64,000 bases of DNA from Marinibaculum pumilum (GTDB lineage Bacteria; Pseudomonadota; Alphaproteobacteria; Ferrovibrionales; Ferrovibrionaceae), in the NCBI RefSeq assembly GCF_042646425.1, contig NZ_JBHRTR010000004.1, forward strand, positions 1 through 64,000, read 5' to 3'. Under the pieces are notes generated by a model. It had not been told where the DNA came from, ran no database searches, and saw nothing but the letters and a program-made list of their open reading frames with translations. The translations under genes were made by a program, and so were the position numbers. Below are positions 17,617 through 25,216 of the stretch, piece by piece (position 1 is the stretch's first letter; each line of letters starts with the position of its first letter).

Positions 17617-18066
17617 ATGCGATCCATTCTCGTGGCGGGACTGCTGTTTCTTTCAGGGACGGCATCGGCACTTGCCGGCCAGGACTGGACCATCTCCGCG
17701 CCTGGCCAGACAATCTGGCAGGTCGAGGCACAGGGCGGCTGCACCGTCGCGAGCCAGTCGGGCGACGGTCTCAGCGGCAGCTGCGACGCGACCGGCGGCG
17801 GCGCGGATGCCCAGGTCCGCTTCGCGCTGTCGCAGAACCTGGGGGCGCCCGGTGTGGTCACCAACCCCTGCACGATCCTGCTGCAGGCCGATGCCGGCGG
17901 CGCCCTCGGCCTCTCCACCCCTTCGGCGGGCAGCGAGATGTACTGCTATACCCTGGACATTTCCGGCGGCGGCAGCGGCCAGGGCTACAGCTGGACCCTG
18001 ACCCATCCGGGCTGCCTGGACGTAAACTGCAACCAGACCAAGAGCGATGGAGGCTGGGGAGACTGA
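17617..18066 (+). CDS. Small secreted cysteine-containing protein, unknown function
   Basis: 149 residues. The first 22 or so residues form a Sec signal (hydrophobic core ILVAGLLFLSG, cleavage after SALA). The mature protein begins QDWTISAPGQTIW and has six Cys (in GCTV, SCDA, PCTI, YCYT, GCLDVNC), which could give three disulfides. ACGGAGGAG at good spacing fixes ATG 17617. I recognise no family. It ends 18 bp from the convergent regulator gene. Confidence 0.75.
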   Translation: MRSILVAGLLFLSGTASALAGQDWTISAPGQTIWQVEAQGGCTVASQSGDGLSGSCDATGGGADAQVRFALSQNLGAPGVVTNPCTILLQADAGGALGLSTPSAGSEMYCYTLDISGGGSGQGYSWTLTHPGCLDVNCNQTKSDGGWGD

Positions 18067-18084
18067 GCCCGCCATCGCCTTCGG

Positions 18085-19443
18085 CTACGGCTGTTCGATG
18101 ACGGGCCGGCCGCGCAGATCGAGGCGCAGGCGGCCGCGGCCGATGCGATGCAGGGTCACCGGCAGGCGCTTCTCGTCGAGACGGCGGCGGAGCAGCAACA
18201 GGCGGGTTTCCAGATTGTCCTTCAGCGGCGGCAGCTTGAGGGCCTCGACCAGGCGGAGTTCGCGATTGCTGAACTCGGTCCGCCCCTCCCGCAGGTGGAG
18301 TTCCAGCATGCAGACCAGCAGTCGGCCCGGCAGCCCTTTGATGACATAGCCATTGTCGATGAAGACGCTGTCGTCGTAGCGGTGATGCACGATGCGGATC
18401 TCGGTATCCGGCGCGCCCGGCCGGTTCCGGCTTGCCGCATCTGCCGGACCCGGGGCGGGTGCCGGCTCCCGGGGCGGGGCTTCCAGTGCGGCCAGTGCGT
18501 TGGCCGTTTGCCCGGCGACAATCCGGAACAGCGCCTCGTCCGCCGCGTCGAACGCCATCCTGCGGTCGCTCTCCGCATAGAGCACGCCGTGCAGTCGGCC
18601 CTGCGCCAGCAGCGGCATGGCGATCTGGCTGAGGCTGCCGGGCAGGCCGGGCAGAGGGATCTGCCGGACATCGTCCCCGGCCGGACCGCTGGCGCGCACT
18701 GCCGCGGTCATGCGGCGCACCCGGCTCATGTCGGTGATCCGCACCGGGCGGCGATCCGCCGCGGCCACGCCGATCGTGCCACTGCCAGGGGCGACTTCGG
18801 AGCCGATGCCTGCCGCCGGAAAGCCGTGGCTGGCGACGGTGGCCAGCACCCCGCGATGCTCGTCATGGGCCAGCACCAGGATGCCGGTGCGCGGGAAACG
18901 GGCCGACAGCCCGTCCAGCAGGGCGTCGAGCAGATCCTCGACCTCCTCCGCGGCGGCGATGGCGCCGGCCAGGGCGGCGACCGCCTCCAGACTGGCGGGT
19001 GGCGGCGCGGCGATCGCCTCTTCCGGCGGCGGTGCCGGGACCCGGTCGATCCGCTCCACCCGGTAGATGTCGACGCCGCGCAGGCGCATCACCTTCGCCA
19101 TGCCGGTCTGGGTGATGCCGGCGCGCAACTGGGCGTCAACCCGCTCGAACAGGCTTCCGTCGCTCTCCGTCCGCAGCCAGACGGCCCGCAGCCGGTACTG
19201 CTGGCCGGTGCGGCCGTCCACCAGCAGCAGCGCCGCCCGCGGGTTCTGCCGGAGGTTCGCTGCCGTCTTGCCGAAGAACTGGTTCGACAGAGCGACATGC
19301 TCGTCGCCGACCCGAACAACCTGGGAGAGGTAGGAGAGGTTCGGCCGGCCGTCCGCATCGGCGGTGGCGACCAGGGCGGGGACCACCCCCTCGAAGCAGT
19401 CGGCGAGGTCGGCAAGGCGCAGGCCGTTGACATTTGCGCTCAT
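18085..19443 (-). CDS. Composite regulator: split-barrel (PNPOx-like) + GAF + OmpR-like winged helix
   Basis: 452 residues with three visible parts. Residues about 10-135 form a pyridoxamine-5'-phosphate-oxidase-like split barrel (GVVPALVATADADGRPNLSY, then SNQFFGKTAANLRQNPRAAL), a fold that binds flavin or haem. Residues about 155-322 are a GAF domain (FPRTGILVLAHD ... IAMPLLAQGRLHGVLYAES). Residues about 348-443 look like an OmpR/PhoB-type winged helix: RLLVCMLELHLREGRTEFS, NRELRLVEAL, then LETRLLLLRRRLDE and a terminal RIGRGRLRL hairpin. There is no receiver domain. ATG overlaps the stop of the upstream split-barrel gene (ATGA). I infer a one-component redox- or ligand-sensing transcription factor; domain calls are by eye. 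Confidence 0.8.
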   Translation of the reverse strand: MSANVNGLRLADLADCFEGVVPALVATADADGRPNLSYLSQVVRVGDEHVALSNQFFGKTAANLRQNPRAALLLVDGRTGQQYRLRAVWLRTESDGSLFERVDAQLRAGITQTGMAKVMRLRGVDIYRVERIDRVPAPPPEEAIAAPPPASLEAVAALAGAIAAAEEVEDLLDALLDGLSARFPRTGILVLAHDEHRGVLATVASHGFPAAGIGSEVAPGSGTIGVAAADRRPVRITDMSRVRRMTAAVRASGPAGDDVRQIPLPGLPGSLSQIAMPLLAQGRLHGVLYAESDRRMAFDAADEALFRIVAGQTANALAALEAPPREPAPAPGPADAASRNRPGAPDTEIRIVHHRYDDSVFIDNGYVIKGLPGRLLVCMLELHLREGRTEFSNRELRLVEALKLPPLKDNLETRLLLLRRRLDEKRLPVTLHRIGRGRLRLDLRGRPVIEQP

Positions 19444-19907
19444 CGCGTGGCGTCCAGTGGCCGGCCGGCCTGCGCCCCGGGGGTCTGTACGAAGACCCGG
19501 GCGGGTGTCAGGCGCAGTACCGCGGGGTCGCGGCAGACCAGCCAGGGGGCGATCACCGCCTGCGGCAGGCCGAGGCCCTGTAGTTCGGCATCGATCGCGG
19601 CCATGTACCGTTCGGCATGCGCCAGGTCCGCCGCGTCGGCGGGCCGCAGCGCCGCCGATCCCTTGACCTGGTAGGCGACATAGTCGCTGGGCCGAGCGAA
19701 AGTCGCTGCCGCCTGGCCGGTGCGGCGCAGATTGTCCAGGGTGGCCGGCCATTGCCAGCCGGACAGGACGATCTCGACGATGCCGTCCGCGGCGATCCGT
19801 GCGCCAAGCCCGCGGCCGATCTCGGGCCGCAGCTCCGCATCGCAGGTGCCGATCACGATCATCACCGGACTGGCCACGAAGGCCGCCCGTTCCGCGTCCA
19901 GCTGCAT
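19440..19907 (-). CDS. Pyridoxamine-5'-phosphate-oxidase-like split-barrel protein
   Basis: 155 residues from ATG 19907. The sequence MQLDAERAAFVASPVMIVIGTCDAELRPEI begins like general stress FMN/split-barrel proteins; GIVEIVLSGWQWPATLDNLR and AAATFARPSDYVAYQVKG continue the fold. Such proteins bind FMN, F420 or haem, and the ligand cannot be told here. An alternative ATG at 19937 has no ribosome site and would place the start inside the TTTAGG repeat block, so I prefer 19907. It overlaps the composite regulator by 4 bp, so the two split-barrel proteins are translated together. Confidence 0.82.
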   Translation of the reverse strand: MQLDAERAAFVASPVMIVIGTCDAELRPEIGRGLGARIAADGIVEIVLSGWQWPATLDNLRRTGQAAATFARPSDYVAYQVKGSAALRPADAADLAHAERYMAAIDAELQGLGLPQAVIAPWLVCRDPAVLRLTPARVFVQTPGAQAGRPLDATR

Positions 19908-19928
19908 TTTCCAAGTACCCGGCGACCG

Positions 19929-19975
19929 TTTAGGCATCTTTTAGGATCCGCCGACGCGCTTAGGAAGGGTTTAGG
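19929..19975. promoter_or_regulatory. Four phased TTTAGG repeats in a divergent promoter
   Basis: TTTAGG at 19929 and 19940, CTTAGG at 19959, TTTAGG at 19970. Each pair is spaced exactly 11 bp, and the pairs are 30 bp apart; the two outer copies extend to TTTAGGATnCGCCGnCG. Direct repeats at 11-bp spacing are the classic binding pattern of OmpR/PhoB-type winged helices, the domain predicted at the C-terminus of the adjacent regulator. The block lies between the split-barrel genes and the divergent monooxygenase. Confidence 0.65.
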
Positions 19976-20033
19976 ATGCGCCGGCGTCCGCGCGGCCTTA
20001 GTCGAAGGCGATCACGGACAGGGAGCCTTCGCC

Positions 20034-21602
20034 ATGAGACAGGATGACCAGGACCAGGCTGCGCCGCGCGCCATGCCGGACGATGCGGTGGCGATCGTCG
20101 GGGCGGGGCCGGGCGGCCTCGCCGCTGCCCGCTGGCTGCTGGCGCATGGCATGGAGCCGGTGCTGTTCGAGGCCGCCGACGCGCCGGGCGGGCAGTGGAA
20201 TCCGGCGGCGCCGGGCAGCGGCACCTGGCCGGGCATGTGCACCAATACCAGCCGCGTGATGACCGCCTTCTCCGACCTCGATCATCCGGACGGCACCGCC
20301 ACCTGCCCGAGCCGCGAGGAAATGCAGGCCTACCTGCAGCATTATGCCGGCCTGCATGGCATTGCGGCGCGGGTCCGGTGCCGCACCCGGGTCGCCGGTC
20401 TGGAGCCGGCCACCGGCGGCGGCTGGCTGCTGCGCACCGAGGGCCCGGACGGCCCGCAGGCATGGCGCTTTGCCCGGGTGATCGTCGCCAGCGGTCGCCA
20501 CGCGGTGCCGGAGATCCCGGCGATTCCCGGGCTGGACGGCTTCACCGGCCGCCACGGCGCCATCCATGCCGCCGCCTATGACGGGCCGGAGCGCTATCGC
20601 GGTGCCACCATCGTCACCGCCGGCTGCTCGATCAGCGCACTGGAGATCGCTTCCGACCTGGCGCTGAACCGGGTGCGGGTGGTCGCCAGCTATCGCCGCC
20701 AGCGCTACGTCCTGCCGAAGCTGAATGCCGGGCTGCCGACCGACCATGTCCTGTTCAACCGCGCCGCCGCGCTGGCCGCGGAGCGGCTGCCGCCGGCCGC
20801 CCTGGAAGGCGGGCTGAAGACGGCGGTGCTGCGCGCCGGCGGCGACCCGGCGCCCTACGGCGCGCCGGCGGCCGACCCCAGCATCTTCGCCGCCGGCATC
20901 GCCCAGGCGCAGCATTTTCTGCCCTGCGTGGCGGAGGGCCGCATCGCGGTGAAGCCCTGGATCGCCGCGGTGGAAGGGTCGGAGATCCGTTTCACCGACG
21001 GCAGCACGGTGACCGCGGACGGCCTGCTGTTCGGCACCGGCTATCGCCTCGACCTGCCATGGCTTGCGCCGCGGGTCCGCGACCGGCTGGCCCCGGACGG
21101 CTGGCACCTGGATCTCTGCGACTTCACCTTCCATCCCGACCTGCCGGTGCTCGCTTTCCTGGGGCTCTACGAGATGGCCGGCCCCTATTTGCCGGTGCTG
21201 GAACTGCAGGCGCGGTGGATCGCCTATGCCTTTGCCGGCCTGCGCCCGGCGCCGACCGAGGCGGGCTTGCGCGACGGCGTCGCCCGCGCCCGGGCCGCGC
21301 GGAGCGGTCCGCCGGTCCTGCCGATGCACGACATGGCACTGCTGTTCGCCCGCCGTGCCGGGGTGGAGCCGGAGCTGGACCGCTGGCCGGCACTGGAGCG
21401 CGCGCTGTTGTTCGGGCCGCTGTCTCCCGCCTCGTTCCGGCTGCAGGGGCCGGACAGTCTGGCAGAGGCGCCGGACCGCGCCCGCGCGGCGGCAGCGGCC
21501 TTCGGCGGCGAGGCGGAGAACCGCTTCACGCCGGAGGAGGAGGGGTTGCGAGGCCTGCTGCACGGCAACCCGGCGGCAGAGGCGCGCGGCAGCGCCGCCT
21601 GA
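20034..21602 (+). CDS. Flavin-dependent monooxygenase (FMO/BVMO-like)
   Basis: 522 residues. The N-terminus has the FAD dinucleotide motif VAIVGAGPGGLAAA and an EAADAPGGQW segment as in flavin-containing and Baeyer-Villiger monooxygenases. A degenerate FMO fingerprint, FTGRHGAIHAAAYDGP, is seen near residue 170. The second (NADPH) nucleotide motif reads TAGCSISALEIA, where family members usually have GxGxSA, so cofactor use may be altered. Later LFGTGYRLDLPWL matches the FATGY motif. It is the only gene transcribed away from the regulator and split-barrel pair, so it is the obvious regulatory target. The natural substrate is unknown. Confidence 0.88.
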   Translation: MRQDDQDQAAPRAMPDDAVAIVGAGPGGLAAARWLLAHGMEPVLFEAADAPGGQWNPAAPGSGTWPGMCTNTSRVMTAFSDLDHPDGTATCPSREEMQAYLQHYAGLHGIAARVRCRTRVAGLEPATGGGWLLRTEGPDGPQAWRFARVIVASGRHAVPEIPAIPGLDGFTGRHGAIHAAAYDGPERYRGATIVTAGCSISALEIASDLALNRVRVVASYRRQRYVLPKLNAGLPTDHVLFNRAAALAAERLPPAALEGGLKTAVLRAGGDPAPYGAPAADPSIFAAGIAQAQHFLPCVAEGRIAVKPWIAAVEGSEIRFTDGSTVTADGLLFGTGYRLDLPWLAPRVRDRLAPDGWHLDLCDFTFHPDLPVLAFLGLYEMAGPYLPVLELQARWIAYAFAGLRPAPTEAGLRDGVARARAARSGPPVLPMHDMALLFARRAGVEPELDRWPALERALLFGPLSPASFRLQGPDSLAEAPDRARAAAAAFGGEAENRFTPEEEGLRGLLHGNPAAEARGSAA

Positions 21603-21611
21603 CATGGCGCC

Positions 21612-22094
21612 TCAGTTCAGTGCCAGGATCGCCGCGTTCAGGGCCGTGGCATAGGCCGTCCAGGCGGCATAGGGCAGGAACAGCAGCGCCGCCACCCGGT
21701 CCGCCCGCCAGGCTGTGGCGATGAAGGCCAGGATGCAGGCCAGCAGGGCCGCGACGATGGCCAGCGCCAGGCCGACCTGGTGGGCCGCGAAGAAGGCCGG
21801 CGACCAGAGGAAGTTCAGCGCCAGCTGCACCGCCCACAGCCCGGCCGGCAGGCTCAGGTGCTGTCGCCCGGCGTCTGCGTCTGCATCGGCTGGCCCGGGC
21901 CGGCGCCGCCAGATCCGCCAGCCCGCCACCGCGATCAGGATGTAGAGCAGGGTCCAGGCCGGGGCGAAGACCCAGTCCGGCGGGGTGAAGGCGGGCTTCG
22001 CCAGGGTCGCGTACCAGTCGCCCGGCGCGGTGACATAGCCGATCACCAGCCCGCCGCCGACCACCAGCAGAAGGAAGCTGGCGAGCGCTGCCAT
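21612..22094 (-). CDS. tspO: TspO/MBR family membrane protein
   Basis: 160 residues with five hydrophobic segments, the TspO fold. Signature residues are clear: WYATLAKPAFTPPDWVFAPAW, WTLLYILIAVAGW, and LNFLWSPAFFAAHQ. TspO/translocator proteins bind tetrapyrroles and influence porphyrin and stress regulation in alphaproteobacteria. It is convergent with the monooxygenase gene (9 bp apart) and 10 bp downstream of the gamma-glutamyltransferase gene on the same strand, with which it may share a transcript. Confidence 0.95.
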   Translation of the reverse strand: MAALASFLLLVVGGGLVIGYVTAPGDWYATLAKPAFTPPDWVFAPAWTLLYILIAVAGWRIWRRRPGPADADADAGRQHLSLPAGLWAVQLALNFLWSPAFFAAHQVGLALAIVAALLACILAFIATAWRADRVAALLFLPYAAWTAYATALNAAILALN

Positions 22095-22104
22095 GGTGCC
22101 GCAC

Positions 22105-23715
22105 CTATACCGTCAGCGCCACGCCGTCATGACCGGGGTCGGCGCCGCCGTCGCATTTCCCGTCCACGATGCGGATGCCGTGCACCGCGGCGATGCCGTA
22201 GGTGAAGGGGGAACGGATCACCTCGTAGCCCTGTGCCTCCAGTTCCTCGGTCACGTAGCGGGGAATCCGGTTGGTGACGTCGATGGCGTCGGAGGTGGCG
22301 GAGAAGCGGGGCGCGGAAACCGCCTCCGTCATCGTCATGCCATGGTCCAGCACGTTCAGCACGACCGTGGTGACCCCCATGGCGATCTGCGTGCCGCCCG
22401 GCGCACCCAGCACGACATGCGGGTCCTCGCCGTCGAACACGATGGTCGGGCAGAGCGAGGAGAAGCGCGACTTGCCCGGCTGGACGGAGCCGGCGCGGCC
22501 CGGCCGCGGGTCGAACACCCCCATGCAGCCGTTGTACATGAAGCCCAGCCCGTCGGTGATCACGCCGGACGGCATGCCCAGCGAATGGGTCATCGTCACG
22601 CAGGTGCCATGCTCGTCCACCACCGCGACATGGGTGGTGTTCGGGCTCTCCGCCCGATCGCCGGCATAGCGGGTGACATGGCGCTTCTGCCCGGCCCTGA
22701 TCTGGTCGGCGCAGGCCTTACCGTGCGCCTTGCCGGTCAGCCGTTCGATCGGGACATCGACGAAGGCCGGGTCGCCGACATGATCGTCCTTGTCGGCGGT
22801 GGCATGCTTCATCGCCTCCGCCACCACCCGAAGATATTCGGCGCTGTTATGGCCGATCGCGGCAAGGTCGAAATTTTCCAGGATCGCCAGCATCTCCGCC
22901 AGCTGCACGCCGCCGCCGGGCGGCTGGTTGGTGGCATAGGACCAGCGGCGATAGCTGCCGCGCAGCGGCGCGCTCCAGGTGGTGCGGTACTCGGCCAGGT
23001 CGCGCTCGCTCAGCAGGCCGCCATTGGCGGCGAAATCCTCGGCAATGCGGGCGGCGATCTCGCCGGTATAGAAATCGGCCGCACCGTGCTTCGCGATGCG
23101 CCGCAGGGTCGCCGCCAGGTCGGGATTGTCGAGCCGGTCGCCGACCTGCTTCACATTGCCGTCGCTGCGGAAATAGACCGCGCGCCCGGTCTTGGTCAGC
23201 GCCAGCCGCTCATGGCCCTGGGCCCGCCCCATCAGGTCCGGCGTGGTCCAGAAGAAATGCATGTGCGGGCGAACGGTGACGCCGCGCTCGCACTCCGCGA
23301 TCGCCGGCGCGACGATGTCCGCCCAGTCCCAGCTGCCCCAGTTCTCGATCGCCTGCGCATAGGCCATCAGGCTGCCTGGCGTGGTGACCGACTGGTAGCC
23401 GATATCGTTGACCTTGCCCTTCAGCAGGAAGCCGAAGCCGTCGCGGGTCTCCCCCTCCAGCAGGTGGGTCCACATCTCCGGCGTGGCGGCGAGCGGCGTC
23501 TTGCCGTGGAAGTCGATGCACTGGTGCACGCCGCGGGACGGCATGTAGACCTGCAGGTTGCCGAAGCCGGCCACCCCGGTCATCTGCGGGTCGACCACCC
23601 CCTGCACCAGGGCGCAGGCGATCGCGGCATCCACCGCATTGCCGCCCCGCATCAGCACCCGCGCGCCGGCCTCGGCCGCTTCCGGCTGTGCGGCGGAGAT
23701 GGTCCCGTGTGTCAT
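22105..23715 (-). CDS. Gamma-glutamyltransferase-family Ntn hydrolase
   Basis: 536 residues. The start HGTISAAQPEAAEAGARVLMRGGNAVDAA is the typical GGT N-terminal segment. The autoprocessing and nucleophile site is SPNTTHVAVVDEHG near residue 350, and GAPGGTQI is the GSPGG-type loop. GGTs cleave gamma-glutamyl bonds or, in related members, cephalosporins and other amides. There is no signal peptide, so the enzyme looks cytoplasmic, unlike the periplasmic E. coli enzyme. Several alphaproteobacterial paralogues of this type have unknown substrates, so I name only the family. It is divergent from the alpha/beta-hydrolase gene. Confidence 0.92.
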   Translation of the reverse strand: MTHGTISAAQPEAAEAGARVLMRGGNAVDAAIACALVQGVVDPQMTGVAGFGNLQVYMPSRGVHQCIDFHGKTPLAATPEMWTHLLEGETRDGFGFLLKGKVNDIGYQSVTTPGSLMAYAQAIENWGSWDWADIVAPAIAECERGVTVRPHMHFFWTTPDLMGRAQGHERLALTKTGRAVYFRSDGNVKQVGDRLDNPDLAATLRRIAKHGAADFYTGEIAARIAEDFAANGGLLSERDLAEYRTTWSAPLRGSYRRWSYATNQPPGGGVQLAEMLAILENFDLAAIGHNSAEYLRVVAEAMKHATADKDDHVGDPAFVDVPIERLTGKAHGKACADQIRAGQKRHVTRYAGDRAESPNTTHVAVVDEHGTCVTMTHSLGMPSGVITDGLGFMYNGCMGVFDPRPGRAGSVQPGKSRFSSLCPTIVFDGEDPHVVLGAPGGTQIAMGVTTVVLNVLDHGMTMTEAVSAPRFSATSDAIDVTNRIPRYVTEELEAQGYEVIRSPFTYGIAAVHGIRIVDGKCDGGADPGHDGVALTV

Positions 23716-23819
23716 CGCGTATCCCCCTCTGCGCTGTCGCAGCTGTTATGGTTGGCCCGAACTTTAGGGCGAGCAGGGGCCGCGACGGAAGCGGCGCGCA
23801 GCAGGCAAGGGGGAATGAT

Positions 23820-25001
23820 ATGACGCAAGCGCCGGCGCCGGATGCGGCGGGCTATGGGGGCGCAAGCCTGCCCGCAGGGGTGACGGCGCGCTTCGTCGAG
23901 GGGGTGAACGGGCTGCGCATGCATGTCCTGGAGGCGGGCGGCGGCGCCGGCCGGCCGCTGCTCCTGCTGCTGCACGGCTTTCCGGAACTCGCCTGGTCCT
24001 GGCGCAAGGTGATGCCGGCGCTGGCGGAGGGCGGCTTCCATGTCGTCGCGCCCGACCAGCGCGGCTATGGCCTGACCACCGGCTGGGCCGACGGCTACGA
24101 CACCGACCTGCGCCCCTTCGGCATGCTGGGCCTGGTGCGCGATGCGGTGGGGCTGGTGGCGGCGCTGGGGCATGACCGTGCGGCCGCAGTGATCGGCCAC
24201 GACTTCGGTTCGCCGGTGGCGGCCTGGGCGGCGCTGCTTCGGCCCGACATCTTCCGCGCCGCGGCACTGATGAGCGCGCCGTTCGGCGGCCCGCCCGACC
24301 TGCCGGAGGCCGGCCGTGGGGCCGGTGCCGCCGTCGGCGCCCCGCCGTCGGGCGGTGGCCTGGCGGAGGCGCTGGCCGACCTGCCGCAGCCCCGCAAGCA
24401 TTACCAGCATTACTATGCCACCCGCGATGCCGATGCCGACATGCGGAACGCGCCGCAGGGCCTGCACGCCTTCCTGCGCGCCTATTATCACGTGAAAAGC
24501 GCCGACTGGCCGGGCAACCAGCCCCATGCCCTGGCCGACTGGTCGGCGGTAGAGCTGGCGCAGCTGCCGACCTACTACGTGATGGATCTGGCCCGCACGA
24601 TGGCGGAGACGGTGGCGCCGCAGATGCCGTCGCCCGCCCAGGTTGCGGCCTGCACCTGGCTGACCGAGGCCGACCTGGCGGTCTATGCCGAGTGCTTCGC
24701 GGCCACCGGCTTCCAGGGCGGGCTGAACTGGTACCGCGCCGCACAGGCGCCGGCGATCGTGACAGAGCAGCAGCTGTTCGCCGGCCGCGGCATCGAGGTG
24801 CCGGCCTGCTACATCGCCGGCGCCGCCGACTGGGGCATCTACCAGTCGCCAGGGGCGCTGGAGCGGATGGAGCAGGCGGGCTGCCGCCGCTTCCTGGGTC
24901 GCCACCTGGTGCCCAATGCCGGCCACTGGGTGCAGCAGGAGCAGCCGGATGCGACGGCCCGGCTGCTGCTGGCCTTCCTGGCGGAGGCGGGGACGGCCTG
25001 A
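23820..25001 (+). CDS. Alpha/beta hydrolase, epoxide-hydrolase-like
   Basis: 393 residues. The fold's markers are in order: oxyanion loop LLLHGFPELAWSW, nucleophile elbow VIGHDFGSPVA (Asp nucleophile, as in epoxide hydrolases and haloalkane dehalogenases), acid region GAADWGIYQ, and catalytic His in NAGHWVQQEQP. The cap domain contains the usual helix with YYVMDLA and FRAYYHVKSADW, tyrosines that activate epoxides. GGGGGA precedes ATG 23820. Substrate unknown. Confidence 0.92.
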   Translation: MTQAPAPDAAGYGGASLPAGVTARFVEGVNGLRMHVLEAGGGAGRPLLLLLHGFPELAWSWRKVMPALAEGGFHVVAPDQRGYGLTTGWADGYDTDLRPFGMLGLVRDAVGLVAALGHDRAAAVIGHDFGSPVAAWAALLRPDIFRAAALMSAPFGGPPDLPEAGRGAGAAVGAPPSGGGLAEALADLPQPRKHYQHYYATRDADADMRNAPQGLHAFLRAYYHVKSADWPGNQPHALADWSAVELAQLPTYYVMDLARTMAETVAPQMPSPAQVAACTWLTEADLAVYAECFAATGFQGGLNWYRAAQAPAIVTEQQLFAGRGIEVPACYIAGAADWGIYQSPGALERMEQAGCRRFLGRHLVPNAGHWVQQEQPDATARLLLAFLAEAGTA

Positions 25002-25016
25002 CGTCGACCCACAGGT

Positions 25017-25200
25017 TCCCTCGCCCTCGGGCCTGACCCTACGGCATTCACACATCTCGCAAGCGGGCCCAAATCAGCCCCGCGGTGCTACCTTTTTGCC
25101 GTCATCCTCGGCCCCCGAGCCGAGGATCGTGGCAAGACGGCGAAGCTGCGCGGCGTCCCTGTCACGTCACGATCCTCGGGTCAGGCCCGAGGACGACGGC
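25017..25200. repeat. Dispersed double-hairpin repeat, copy A
   Basis: Non-coding 214-bp gap holding a composite element: CGGCATTC (25042-25049), hairpin ATCCTCGGC/GCCGAGGAT (25104-25127), then exactly 10 bp on ACGGCGAAG (25137-25145), and a second hairpin TCCTCGGG/CCCGAGGA (25173-25193) followed by CGACGGC. The same order of parts recurs at 55003-55170. Confidence 0.75.
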
Positions 25201-25216
25201 CGGGGTGGAGGGGTTC

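Noticed and set aside
22105..23715. Periplasmic glutathione gamma-glutamyltransferase Ggt
   Set aside because: No signal peptide is present and this paralogue group has mixed substrates, so only the family is named.
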